Source: Ascidia mentula
Lineage: Eukaryota; Chordata; Ascidiacea; Phlebobranchia; Ascidiidae
Assembly: GCA_947561715.1 (NCBI GenBank)
Contig: OX387197.1
Location: 18,336,266 to 18,400,265 of the forward strand
Reading direction: 5' to 3'
DNA: 64,000 bases
Shown: one piece after another, positions 1-14,864 of the stretch
How positions within the stretch are numbered: the first letter of the stretch is position 1
How the letters are laid out: every line of letters starts with the position of its first letter
Position numbers and translations under genes: made by a program
Notes under the pieces: generated by a model
Told to the model about the DNA's origin: nothing
The model's input: the letters and a program-made list of their open reading frames with translations, nothing else
Database searches by the model: none

Positions 1-394
1 TTTGTTCAGTGACGTAACTGTAAAACTGTTACGGAGACTGGTTGTTATAGTAATGTAAGTTTTAGCATTTACGGACACTAACGACATATCCTTTAATAAA
101 ACGGGAGTCGATAACGCGTGACGTCACAAATGCTGCTGTCGAATTTTCGGTTTCGGGCCGAACTAAATTTGGGACGATTCAGTACAACACTAATAATAAA
201 GAAGGTTTACATAATTATTACCATTGATTTTAATCAAAAAATATTCAATCGGACTCTGTTACATTTTCTTGTTCGCCAAAGATTATTCGTAATGTAAAGT
301 AGGAAGCTAATGGTGTCCATAAATCTAGCTAATGCCTCAGTTTGTTTGGAGAACAGTTTTCAAGACTTTATAAGTCCCAACCACGTTATTTCAG

Positions 395-1109
<715 letters not shown>

Positions 1110-2294
1110 TTTTTCTTTTTTACGCCACATTATTTTTTTTCAACAAATTGCGCTTCGTCATTTCATTTTTAAATGGCTATGTAATATATTTGTGTACGAA
1201 ACCGTCCATGAAATTATTGTCCATTAGGTCGTTATATACAAAGAAAACTGTATGGTGTTTGTTATCGACAGGCTATAATTGTCAATTTTCAAAGCATAAA
1301 TTGTTCAATATGATAACCAGATAAACTTAACAGTGAACAAACTGTTATTTTTTCCTTGTCGTATATTTCTTTCTATATTTTTCCCGCAAAAACGAGATTT
1401 ACCGGAATTTTTCCGAGGCTTTGGGGTTTTTTGCATGTCTATCCCAAAAGTTGTCCACATAAAATAAATAAACATCACTGGTATTGCGCAAAAGAAATAT
1501 TGGAGGACTATTGACAACTACCAGCGACCGCAATACAACACACACAAATTAAATCTTCGATTGGATGGCGTTGATTTGTGATGATGGTGGATGTTTTGTG
1601 GCAACCGATTTGCAACTGACAATTAAGAAAATGTACATTTTAAAGCAAGAATATCACACTTGTTTTTAATCGACTTTCCCCTTGGTACACTTACAAATAA
1701 ATACAAATATGCAAGATGCGTTTTTATTACATTTTTGCTTGACTTTTCAAGTGTTTGTCAGTTAAATACCTACGCAAACAAGTTCTAGTTTGCCTACTGA
1801 ACATAGCAATATCACCATACAAGCAATTTCGTAATATTTATGACCTGATAATTAAAGACAGGGCGTTTGAAGCGAGTAAGCCAGTGTGTACTTTATTCAA
1901 AACAAGGTGATTTATATAATATTATAACCAGTTATTACAATTAATGCTGTTCGTCTGATTTGAATTCAGTTGCATAGATTTTCACAGATGGAGTTCTAAT
2001 CTTCTTTGATGATATTCAGACTGTCCAAATATCTATATAGTGACATTAATGTTATCAGCAAAATGTACCTGATACAAATATTGCTTACAGCATTTACGAT
2101 TGAGAAAAATTAATAAAGTTTACTAAACAAAACAATAAATTCAAAAATGGTTTTCACATAACAATGCAATAAATTTACATTTTAGGTGCTTAATGGTGCT
2201 GGTGTAGAAAATTTTGTAGAATTATGTTATAATATAAAAAAAAAACTTTGTCCGTGGAGCAATAACTATTTTCCCTCAACTACAAATTGCATCC
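1110..2294. other. Intergenic stretch between the polymerase and CCDC142-like genes
   Basis: AT-rich sequence with no reading frame that can be linked to either neighbour. It must contain the 3' end of the polymerase transcript and the 5' end of the next gene. An acceptor-like TTTTAG at 2179-2184, just before the first usable reading frame, could be a trans-splice or 5'-UTR acceptor for the downstream gene. Nothing else is recognised. Confidence 0.5.
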
Positions 2295-5200
2295 ATGGAG
2301 ATGAACAGTCTTCCTCCACTACAAATGAGTGCCTCAGGGCCAATTGTTTTGGGTGCAAAGACATCCAAAGTAAAGAAACCCTCCATGCATGCTGAATTTT
2401 ACCTCAGTGAACAAGAGATCTCGAGCTGTGATGAGATTCCAAGTCCAAATGGAAATGGTATATATTGTATGTGTCCTAATGTTTAATTTTAAACAATACA
2501 ATAATTGATTTAAATCTTAATCAGAGAGTGGTTGACAATGAGCATCAATGTCTGGTCTTTTATAAAAAAAAAAACAGTAATATTAATTTCACCTAGTAAT
2601 TTAGCACCATCAGTAAAAATAAAGACAGGCAACATAGGCTGACTGACTCATATAACCTTGTTGACATATTCTCTTCTACAATAGCATGTCAATTTTTAAT
2701 ATTTGCATCATAAAATGAACCGGGATTATATTATATATTATGCAGTAACTACAAAGAGTTGGGATATGTTTGTTATGTGCTTGCCTTCATATTATTAGAA
2801 AGTACCCTATTATTCAGTTAATGAATTCACTCCCTGTTTCTTGGGATATCCTGAAATGAAATGAGAGCTCATTTGCACACATCCTCACTGTGTTTATGTA
2901 ACAACTTATTCTTGAATATATGTATAATAAGCTTATTTTCTACACCAGATGTTTGCTGCATGAAAAAAACATTTGTTAGCACATTACCACACCAGGTAGC
3001 TTTCAAACTGCACTGCATGAAGTAATGTTCCATCGTAGTATTTGGTGAATGGCTAGGAATAATATTTGCCGGCATAGATCAATAATGATCGCGCGCTTTA
3101 CACTCTATTGTGTGGTCCCTTATCGTAACCCTTTGTTACAGGCATCCACCATTGCCGTGGAAACACAAAGTATATAATGGATATAACAGAACAAAGCAGG
3201 CAAAAGAAGGTGTGCCGCTTGAGTGACCATAATAATGATGTACCCCAATATTTGAACAACTCACATTCACACTCCTCTCCAACCAAATGTACGCTAAGAA
3301 GAGTTGGGACTTGCTTTGTTATGGTCAAAGAAACCCCAGCAACAGACACTAATGCGACTGGAAGTGTAACTACCTTACCAGGAGAAGTTGAAACTGATGA
3401 AGTAACTAGTTTTGTGCAAAGGCCTGCAGCCACAATGAAGCACATCAACAAATTTTGGAACTTTTCTCATCAAATGGAAGATCTGGAAAAAACTGAAAAA
3501 TTTATGAAGTATGCAAGGCATTGCTTGCTTCAAATTAGGAAGTTTATACATAAACTACAGCTTGCAATTGCGGAGGAGGAAAAATATATCAAAAAAGTTC
3601 AGTCAGTGCTTTTTTACAATAAGTCACAGGACAATAATTCAACACATAAAGAAGTTTACCCAAATGGAAAATTATCTGGAGAATACAACTTTCCTAGTAT
3701 TGAAATACAGTCCCTGCCCAGCAGACTAACTCCACCAAGGCTGGGGAAAGTATATGCTGAATTTCAAAATCACTTCAAGGTGTGGGATGACTTGTTGCAC
3801 CATTGGCATGATTTAAGGTAAGTTTATGTGTAACTGGCCGCTGTGTAAGTGCATGTAGTTAATCAGGGTAATGTGTGGCATTCTATGCTCTCACCAAACA
3901 TAGTATAAGGGATATATACCACTTATTGGGTAAAAAGTTTCTATGTTCATAACATATCGAAAATAAAATTTACACATCACAATAAATAACAGATTTGCCA
4001 CCTACCACATGTATCCTAAACCCTGATTGTAATGTTTACAGAATGGACCTGTATTATGCTTCAAACTTACTTCCACCTTTGCAAAGTAAGATCAAACGCT
4101 ACCAAACCGAGATGTTATGTTTAACAAGTTCCCTGATTCTGGTTCGTCTCAAGAGTTTAGCCAGCTGTGCAGTTTTTTCCACTGAACCACGTGGTGCCGA
4201 ATATGATTGGTCAACATTGCTGGGTACTGGATGTCTCAAGCGCTTTTGTAAATTGATTGAAGTGTACAACTCAGCCTTCAGGTGGTTACAGTTTTTGTTT
4301 TGTTTTACCATGTTAAATAATTTCAGTCCAGTTATTTTGTCTTGACTCTTTAAGCATTGCTTCCATATTTTGACTTCTTTGTATTCTTTCAATTCAGAAA
4401 GTATTGTCAGCGCAGTCACCTCAGCCAATGTCTCCTACAAAACAAACAGCTCTCTTCCTCAGGATCATTAGATGAAATATATTCAGCTCGAGGTAAGTTT
4501 GTTTGTTAATTTGCTGCAGCGGACTGACAGACATTGCTTGATAAGGGCGTGCAAGAGAGAATCTGGATATTCCAAAACCAAAATAGAAATCCGAAATGAA
4601 TAGTAATCATAAATATTTAATATATTTAATTTTCTTGAGTCTGAACTATTCACAGAGAATCCTACATGCAATGTTCTTAACTCATATTCATGCATTGGTG
4701 CTTGGAGTTACAGCTATACTGTATTGTTTATTTGATTTTTTAGCCACCTGTTATTTTTTTAACCTCTGGCCTGTTTAATCTTTTTATCTAGTCTGCCAGT
4801 CATGTAAATTAGTGGTGCTTAAGAACCCTATCCATACTGCAGTTGAATGTACATTTTCTGGAAGATCCAAAATAACTCTTTTCATGTTGAAGCTATAACA
4901 TTTAACAATCTCCGCATTATTTCAGGGTCTTCTCAGATAAATCCAGGAAAGTTGCAAGAGTTTAGCACATCTAAAATTCTATCTGAACTGTCCAGCCCAG
5001 CAAAGCAAGCCCTTGGCCTCAGCATGTTGAGAATATTATCGTCTATCAACAGAGCAAGCTACCAGAGTATGTCAAGCAAGTGTTATAATTCACCACCTGT
5101 TGGTAACGTGGATTGGGGAATGATTGATGACATGGAAATTGGTGAGTTGTCGTTGAACATTGATTGTGCAAAATTTCATGACGTTTTCTACATTTGAAAA

Positions 5201-8200
5201 TGGGACTCATCGAATATAGTCACAGGTGTTTGCTTTTTTTCAAATCTTAGGTTGAAATTTTGTAGTTCTGCAGCATGTTGCCTTTTTGAACTATTGTATT
5301 TCCAAATACACAAACAATGTAATAGTAAAATAGTATATATATATTATATCTTACATTTTTATAATTTGTCAAGATGAGGATGATGTGATCACACAGATTA
5401 TGGGTCATGATGTAATTCACATTTCTGACAGCGATCTCTCAAATGGTAAGATGTAAAAAAAATTAATAGGTACTTTAAAAACCCTTGAATTTGCCACAGT
5501 TAAAATAAAATGCATTCATAAAAACACTTAAAATGTCACTTTAGATAACAGTTCATCAAATCATAAATACCTCGCAGACTGCAAACACTTGAATTTATCC
5601 ATCTGAGATGTTTCCTGCCATAAAATTTATGATTTTCAAGAATGTAGTATGTTTGTTTTTGCAGAAACCCTGTCTGCTATAAAGCACCTCATGTATGGGC
5701 AAGGAAGCTTTATTGTTGCTTTTATGAACTGCCTGGCAAGTAACACAAGTCTGATGCGAAACAAGCTACGAAGCAAGAGTCCACGCTCAGTGTCTTCATC
5801 ACAGGTTTGTCAAACTGTAGTGAGATTGTCAATATATCAGAACACATAACACCATGCATTGTGAACTTTTATGTTAGTTGTTTTCTGTTTTAATGCTAAA
5901 AAGTATAAAAAAAACATAACAGCCTTTAGGGAGGATTTATCCATGAAAAAGCGCATGCCAACTGGCATCAATCTGCAAAGTTTTTTTACAATTTCACAGC
6001 ATTTCCCTGATGAAGCAGCATCAGCCATGAGCTCGGAGGACGACATAAGCAGCATAGCTTCATCATCATTCTTTAGTCAATTAAGTGGTACAGGCCCATC
6101 GGTCAGTCACCACAAGCGAAAAACAGTCCTTTGGAGAGATTCGTGGGACCAAGAAGCTGTCAAATCTCTGTCCAAATCATATATGGCTATGTTGGTCACT
6201 GAAGGTCCTGTGACAGCCCTTCAGCTTCTCCTGGATCGATTTGTGCATACTGAGCCATTGAACCAGCATGTTGTTGCACTAAAGCCAAGATTTGGCTCAG
6301 ATTTTGGTTTTCTGATGCTTGATGCATTTATCAGCAATATGATAGCATTGGAGCTGTTGCCAAGGGATGTTTTACGAAGTGTGCAAAACTCAACACAAGC
6401 GTTTCTGATCAATAGAGGTTAGAAGTGTTTGTCATCTTTTAGAGAAAAACCTTAGTAAACAAATGTTTTTTTTTCTATTGTAAAGTTTAATGTGGAACAT
6501 TCATAACAAAGGCTAGTGGCGCTCAAAAAAAAAGTCTTCATGTAGTCAATGCCTTGGAACATAAATGTACACATTTCTGTTAAAATGGTGATTTTGATTG
6601 GATAAGTAGCACATAATACACAATTTGTCAAACACAACCAATAGGTTTCATTTTGTCTTAGCACTCATCCACTGGGACAATAAGTTTTGTGAAGCACTGG
6701 CCATCAGTGGGACAGACAAGTGTGGCGCCCTCCCAACTCGGGCAACTCATCCACTAACAAAAACCGCCCTTGTCTACCAACAAGCTGTCCAAGCTCTGTT
6801 GGCCGTAATGAAGTAAGTGTATTAAAAGATAAGTCATTCATTTCAGTTAGTTTTCTGCCTGCCGACCTGTGGGCCGGTTTGTATCATATGTCTGTATGTA
6901 ATTGGATTAGGAAATTCAGCCCTCTCATGTTACGTTTTAATAAATGCCCTTGTGTTCTGAAGGTATATTTATTATGTAGCCTACCATAGGCGCCTGGTTT
7001 TCATTTTTCAGAAGAGGGGGGGGGGGGGGCTATATTATTATTTTGCATTCCGGCAATAAACGATGCTGTGTATATCCACAATTAGAAACGACTCAGGCCA
7101 TGTGCGCAAAATATCGACTTCGATTTCACAAAAAATCTCCAGTTTTCGTAAATGCGGTCCGCTGGCAGTCTATTTAAAGTTTTGATTGAGAATTCCAATC
7201 CAGCTCTTCGTTGCCAAGCAACCTCAGCACAAACACGTTCCTGTTGATCGCAGGTTCCATGACAGGGAAGATGTGACGCAAAAAGCTCTTCCGCGTCTTG
7301 AATCGACCCTCGATTCTTTTTACGTCTGGTGTTACGGCAAAATACAGCAATTCCTTGCAACCTGGTCACTCAGACCGCTGCTTCAGGTAGCCACCGCTGT
7401 CATGACATATTTTACCCGAATTCTGTGAAAAATTTAAAATCTTGCGATATGCATAAACGTCACGAGAGGTTTTTTTATAATATTTGTAACTGAAATTTTT
7501 GCTATCTTGTTTTTCTGGAGAAAAAAAAAAGCTTTTTAGTGTTTTTCAACAGTTTGATTAAAAAATATCTGAAACGAAGGAAATTCTTGCAGTTAAAACG
7601 AATGTAGCGCAAAGTGAAAACAATTAAATGTCGTCTCAAAGTCAAGTGTATTGCGCAGGTGTGTTTGAGTGATCTCGGCCAACTGACGTCAATCGGACTT
7701 ACATGTTTACCGTTGGTCGAAAAATGTCACAACTTCGTCGAAAGTAGGCGAACCGAAAGTCCTGCAACCTTACATCACGCGACGAAACACCTCCAGAACA
7801 TAGATCATATCATTACAAATATGCAGGTACACTTATTGTGAGGGTATTTTTGTTGCTCACCTTAACTAATGATGCACATTCCTAATGTTTGCACGTTTGT
7901 TGAGTTTAGGATGGTTGATTTAAGTAGTATGGAATGTATTCACATTCTTTTCCTCTTTATTTAGCGCCTGACGTAGTTTAAATTCCTTCTTTAACTGCTA
8001 AAGGGGATAAGGTTGTGGTGTATTTTATTTTGGGTCTGTTAAACTACCTGTATTTTAAATTTAAATTGTACTGCTACAATAGGCAAAACAGTTTATTAGT
8101 TTCAATGAATGCTGATATAATTTTTTTATCTTGATTATCCATTTCACATACAGCATATATTATGACCTGTGCTTACAGTTTTACATTATATCGTTGCTTG

Positions 8201-11200
8201 TTTTAGTCGCTAACTGGCGAATGCATGAGGATGTATAAGGAGAAGTGCAACCACCTTGCCCAGCGTTCAATATCTTTAACTTTTCCGCCACACAAAATGT
8301 GGAGACAGAAGACTTTAACTGGTAAGAACCAAACTTTTCAAGATTAATTTCAATAATTTCTCCCAGGAATAATGTTTACTGTCTGGCTCTGCTCTGTACC
8401 ATTCTTGCAGTAACCTGGACAACTAGATAATTCAAACTCTCTAGTTTAGCGAATTAGAGCGAAATGTCGTTAATTCTAATTTAGTTTGAAAAACTCAGTG
8501 GGCTGTAATTCTGGTTTCAATTAATTTTTTGGTTTTATCATAAACGCTACTTTGTCCAACGGTTTTTTTTATTCCGTCAAGATTTCACAAACACTGGCGA
8601 ATTGTGCATCACCAAACGTGTCAATCTTCGACTTAAAATCGCTGCCATTTTGATTCCAATGAAAATTATTTCCGATGTAGTATGAATTTAACTGAACTTG
8701 TTTATACACCAGTAGTTGGAATCTAATTTAGGGAAAACCGAAGCACCATTAATTTCAATTCCAATCTATTTTAATGACAAAATGTAGTTGTTCGAGTCTG
8801 GCAGTAAGACAGAGTTCTGTGTTCTAATAAGTAGATTATCCACTGTAAAACAAAATGCCACAAAATCTACCTGTTTCATCAGCACGTGATGCTCGGTGGT
8901 GCCAGATCTGTCCTGGCTCCTCAAATATCCAATAATACTCAAAAATGTAAACGCGATCAGGTTCGGTCTCGTGTTTTGCAATTTTTTCAAAATAGCTAAT
9001 TTTAATTTCACCTAATAACATCGTCAGTTCAAGTGTATTCCGTTGTACTTCTGAGAAAAGAAGAAAACATCGCATGGCCTTTGTACCACTGCCGAAAATG
9101 GCCCTTTGTTCCACCGCCGAAAATTCACGCTGGCCGATTTAGCACGTACTGTGACGTATTTTTACGGTAGTGACGTCACAAACGGCCTCTGAACGTGCTT
9201 GTAATATGCGTTAAGTTCCAACTGGAATTTACCATTTGACAAGTTTTGTCAATGACGTAATACTGTCGACATCAACACAACATCTTGTTAAACGACCGCG
9301 TACATTTCCACCTCGATCATGTTAAATCACGTCCCATGTGCGTCATTATTGTTAAACTCAATCTTACATAAGCCTAATGTTGAAAACAGCCTCTACGCAA
9401 TTCTCAAGTAGTGTAAGTATGAAAGGACTTATTGTCTGTGTTATGTTTGAAAGGGCGTGAAACTGTTGCGATGGGTTTAACATGTTTGCACACCTGGATC
9501 GCTTGTTGGATTCCATATTATTGCGCGTATAAGGAGGCATAAGCTTATTTCCAACTTAACAAATTTGAACTTTTCTGTGCCTACCCTTTGAAGTAGGTCA
9601 TCGACAATTGAACTGCGATAATAATGGAAGAATTTTGTTTAAATTTGTTGTTTCTACATTTGTTGTTGACAAGTTTTGTAAGAAGTTTAGTTTGCAAAGT
9701 GTTGCTTCAAACTTAAATTAAAGCGTCTGCGGCAGTATAGTGAAAAGTAGATTGTCACATGGTGTCGCCATAGTTCTTGCATCATACGGGTGTTGTGACG
9801 TCATATGTTTGCGTCTACAATGGACAGATGCGCACGAGGTGCAAAACACTTTCAACGAATGCAAAAACAAAGTTGTACTTTACCATCGACTTATTTCTTG
9901 AAAACAACATCTAACTTGCGGTACTCAAATCACGATGCGCCACAGCAGTGTTTATCACAGCCATGCTGTTTTAAAATTCAGGCCAAAGACGATTAAAATC
10001 TTGAAATTTGAACTTGTATGATTAAAATTTTTGACGGGCATGTGAGAAAATGATTTTTTTTTCTGCATTTCCATGGGTTTTACTATCTCATTTTCTTAAA
10101 TCATGTTGTTTTTCGGTGTACACTGAAAAATTCCCTCGGTTTTGGCTATAAATTATTCATACAAGTGTGTGGGGGTTCACTGCAACCACAGTGAAGTTCG
10201 AGTTCTTCGATTGATTCCTGGCAATTCTGATTGACTCATTTGTGGCATTTTATATAATTCCGACGTCATTTCTCAGTATTTTCTGTTTGCTTTTCACTGT
10301 TGCATGGGATTGGAAAATGTTTGGTGCTCTAATAACAGTGGGCATCGAAACACCATAAAGATAATTAAAACTATGTGTGTTTAGAAATAGCTGGTGTGGC
10401 GGTAATTATTTGTTTCCTTTCCATGTAACGAAAAACACTTTTTTGTGGTTGAACACGATCTAAATTCACTCGTGGTTGCGGTCGAATTGTTTGCGACTAA
10501 GCTATATGGTCCAATAAATGCTGTCGTTTTAACAACGTACAAAACTGAACTGTGACTATAGGATCTGCTGATGTGTCAGAAACAGCTTGACCAAGCATTT
10601 GTTTTACAAAATCCATTTTAGCTGAGCAATGCAAATGTTCGAAATGTTGCTGTTGGTGCATAAACACTTGTTCTCCCACACAACTCACTATCCAACCGTA
10701 GTTGAATTATCCTGACGAAATTTATGTCATTTAAGGTGTTTAAATCCTTCAAAGCTAAATAATTAAACCATGTCCATTTTCTTTGTAGATCACAGTTGTC
10801 CCAGTTCGTACATGGAGGAATCTGTACAAGCAGTGTTAGTTCCAGTTTGTTCGGCTGTACATGTTCTCAACTACCAGTGCCAACTCACTGCCATTCCCCC
10901 TGCTGTGTCGGCACTCCTTGACATCACAATTGACCACATCATCGACCACAAGATTAGGTTCAGGTGGGTCATGGTCCCCATGAATTGATTTCATCCTGTG
11001 CGTAACTGGCGTTTTAGGTAAATAGGGGCTAAGTATGCTTGATATGTTTATGTTGGCAAGGTTCCTCAAATACTCCATCTAAGTTATATCTGAAACTGAA
11101 ACAAATCGCGGTAGATTTCTATGAACTGGTCTTGAACGGAAGGTTAAAATTCATTTCTTTCTAAGTGTTTTTTTTATTTATTTAGTAGTTCAAAAAAATG

Positions 11201-14200
11201 TCTTCGCTAGTATTTTGTTATGTATCGTTACATAAAATGGACATTTATGAGACAAATATGAAAAATCAACACATCCCACACCGCTATAGGTAACCGTATC
11301 GTCTGTAGCGGTTTCAAATGCGATCAAAACAGAAAACCGCTCGCCTACGTTACCACCACAAAGCCTTGTCACAAACGCTGCTCTGTTTTGTCAACGAAAT
11401 CTCCACTGTGTAATTTTTTTGACAAAATCCCTTCCCCCGAAACGCCCCTCCGCTGTCGCAATTGTCGAATGCCGCTGCGGCGGCATCTAATTTCGAACCC
11501 TGCGTTTGTGTGTGTGACGTCGGGTTGGCATGTCGTTTAGAATACCGTTAGCCTATTTTTGCTCGTCTTTAGCCGGGCCCTATGAGATAAACTACTCTGC
11601 CTGTCGCACACTGAATTCCGATGTAAAAACGTTGTAAAAAAAGACTAAGCGCGTGATTCTTAATTATTGTTATGTTGTTGTTGTTTTGCCGACAATGTTT
11701 GAAAACAACCTTTAAACGGAAATGACGTGGCCTACAAGGCTTTAACAGGAAGAGTCACGTAAGCGAACCTTTAGATGAATGTATAAAAGTTTTACATTAC
11801 AAACGCCCTGTGGCCGGCTCATCGCCATTTAAGTGCTGGCTATTATGTTTGTTTCCGCAATAAACTTGTTTCGTAACGGGCCATAAACCTGTAATAAACA
11901 ATTGCTTTATTATTTATGGCCAGCCGGTAAAAGCTTTCAAATGTGTTATTCCATCCACTGTAGGTCATTTGGAAACATTGCTTCTGTTTGTTACAAAGCT
12001 ATAACAAAGAAAATGCAAAAAGCGGGTCGTAACCGGATTTATAGTTGGTTAAGGCTTATAGTGCGACTGCTAGGTGCGCTGAAGTGACAAACAACCTATC
12101 GTATTTACTCATTCGAAAACGTTTTCTTGAAAACTTGAAACATTCGCAAAGCCGATCGTAGATTTCGTGGCGAACTGTGCGTCCGCCTGTGTTGGCAACG
12201 AACCGTGTTTGTGTTGTTCTGGGTATCCTCCCCTTAATAACCCCTTGTCGTTCCGTGTAAATGGTCATGCTTGGGACTCCTTTACTTCTTTTTACCACAC
12301 ATCAACTGTGTCGGTGGTTAAACGCCCTATAACTGTATTAAAACTAGTTTCCATTTATTGTTATATTCCAACCAAGCAGGTTTTCCCGTGACTTGACAGG
12401 AAATGCACGTAACACAGGTTGTATGTTTGACATCACCACTATTTGCGCAACTTTCCGCAACTGGAAGTAACCTCGTTACATGACAACACGCAGTACATAC
12501 ATGCGTGCACGAAGCATGCATTCAAACAACAACAAAACATGTCACGGTTTGCAACAAGCGTCAGTTTTTAAACATTTCGATGCCCGACATATTTTTCCAC
12601 TCTTCTGTTTTCAACCAGCTGTAAACGTAATAGGGCGCTGAAACGATTGCCTATCAACTATGTCATACAACAAATATGCTATGGTTGTGTTTGTTTTCGG
12701 ATGGGGTTTGTGTGCATGAAACCAAGGGAAATAAGTCGTGTCGTTTTTCTATTAAAATAAAGTCTAGTTACTTTTCTCAAACGAACGCGAATACGAAATG
12801 GCAGGTGAGCCCAAAACGTGACCTCTTTTATGCCCGTCTTTGTAGAACATCAACTACCAGGTTTCGTCTATCCTCCATGTGTCAGCATTTTTGTTACATG
12901 ACGAATTTACATGATAAAGTTTGTCGATAAAACACAATCTTTTCGCAACCAGTGATACACCGACAGATTACTCACGTACAAACTTTGTCTTGTAAAGGCC
13001 ATCCGTACCATACGTGTTCTAATTGTGCACTGGAGAAATGAATGAAACCCACCGTGTTTATAGTTGTGTACCCGCGTTGCATTGGAAATAGTTAATTTTG
13101 TGCTAGCTTCGTGTTTGCGCAGTCCGGACATACAGGACCGCGCCCATGTTTGCCTTGTAAACAACACCCCGATGATCTAACGTGTATGCGACCTCTTCAC
13201 TGATGATAAGTTAACTCAGCAAACGTACCAAAAAATATTTTGCGATTAAGTTGATGGACCAACAAAGTTCCCATTAAGAGTAAAGCGCGAGTTACGTTAC
13301 GTGCGACCAAAAATTTGTAAATTACTTGCTGTTGTTTGTTGCTTCCATGAAAGACGAGCAAACAAATAATATATTCCTGACAGCAGGGACTAATAACGTA
13401 GGTCGTAATGTCTAGGTTTTGAAACAAGCCTTCACGTTCTGCCGTTCTCTTTTCAATTCACTTTGCAATCATAGTCTGCAATCTCGAGCAAGATGGCACA
13501 ATTTTGTCTGTCGCGCCGTAAATGTCCAAACTTCCGCTTATCTCGACCTGAATCCACACCATGGGAAAATTTTGTTCAGCAGGAGCGTCAAATATGGATC
13601 ATGCGCTTGTTCCACCCTGAAATTTGTCAATGCCACCTTGTCTTACTCAAAAGATCCGAATTTTGTTTAAGCGATGACTAAAATTTTTTCGAAAATATAT
13701 TCATGGACAAAGAATATTTACTCCCATCTGCTTGTTTTCCCGTAAAATGCCGTGGGGAAGAAGGAATTTTTTAACTACTTGTTATGTAAATTTGACCAAA
13801 GACAATTTCCCATTTAAGGATTTTTACTATCTCCGTTGTCTTTTACGACGACAACTTTTAGTTTTCCAACTGAGCGTTTTATGGCCTTGAGTGAATTCCG
13901 TTGCCAGTTTCGTATTTTTCAAATATCACAAGCATCGCCATCGGCTCTGTAAGAGCTTTTTGTCCAGCTTGTGTTTGAGTGCAACACATAATCCCCGGAG
14001 CGCGCGACCCCAGCTGTTAATCGCGTGTACAAGGACGTCCGCAGCGTTACTCCCTTTTCCTCATTAAACCACATCACTCCTAACTCAACATTGCACTGAT
14101 CGCAGCGTACAAGGAGCCCTGCAACTCCAGCGGGACTTCGAATACGTGGCCGAGTTCGTCTGCTCGTCAGAGGCCAATCTGTGTGGGGGCGTGACGAGGG

Positions 14201-14864
14201 CGGTGCCCAACCTAGCCGCTGTGAAGAAAGCAATGCGGTCGGCTGGAATTCTACAGAGAACTGACGGATTCGGCGAAAGAATCGGTAAAGGATACGCGGT
14301 CAACAAAGCCAGAGGTGACTATAGTTTAAGTTGCTGTGTTTTATTTTCGTGTTTGCTGCTTTTAAGTTTCTTCATTTACACTACTCTTTAATGACCCCAA
14401 CACCACTGGGTAATAACAAAAAAGTTAAGTGTCACATATATACGGTAAGTGTAGTGCGCTTCTGGGCAAGTATGTTGACGGCATTGTTCGACCAGAGGTC
14501 ACATTGACATTGAATTTATATCTGGTGTCAATATTTGACAGTTGGTGGGACAAGTAAACTTTTGTGCTTCTGTAGCCACTTTAAATTGTCTTCAATGTGA
14601 AATTATGTAAAAAACACTGCTATACCCTGTAAAATACTGAAGGGAATTTTGAAACATTTTATTGGGACAAACTTTAAAAATGCTATTGTTTTGTTTGTAG
14701 GTCGCCGAACGTCTCGCGTCTCCGCGTTCAACGCCGATGATCCAGACCATCAACATCAAGATGAAAACGCCACGTTGGAAATGCAACTTCTCGCCCTCAG
14801 ATTTCAAGGAAAGGCGGCTAAGAAGTGGTTTGCCCTCCCCTGCGCCGACAAAGCTGAGAACTAA
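2295..14864 (+). CDS. CCDC142: CCDC142-like protein
   Basis: Fifteen exons: 2295-2457, 3142-3817, 4042-4281, 4398-4492, 4926-5141, 5374-5445, 5665-5804, 5904-6417, 6662-6812, 7254-7386, 7659-7826, 8207-8321, 10789-10963, 14106-14314, 14701-14864. Phases agree throughout and predict about 1,076 residues, against about 750 for the human protein. The family assignment rests on the C-terminal half: SWDQ, a SFYVWCYGKIQ helix, and IRFSVQGALQLQRDFEYV, which spans the junction of exons 13 and 14 and resembles the conserved end of CCDC142. The function of this family is unknown. A helical segment with charged repeats (about residues 140-190) may be coiled coil. ATG 2295 is the first in frame; 2301 is also possible. 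Exon 8 starts at 5904 on phase grounds; the acceptor at 5922 would break frame. The 10964-14105 and 8322-10788 introns hold nothing recognised. AATAAA lies at 15259-15264. Confidence 0.68.
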
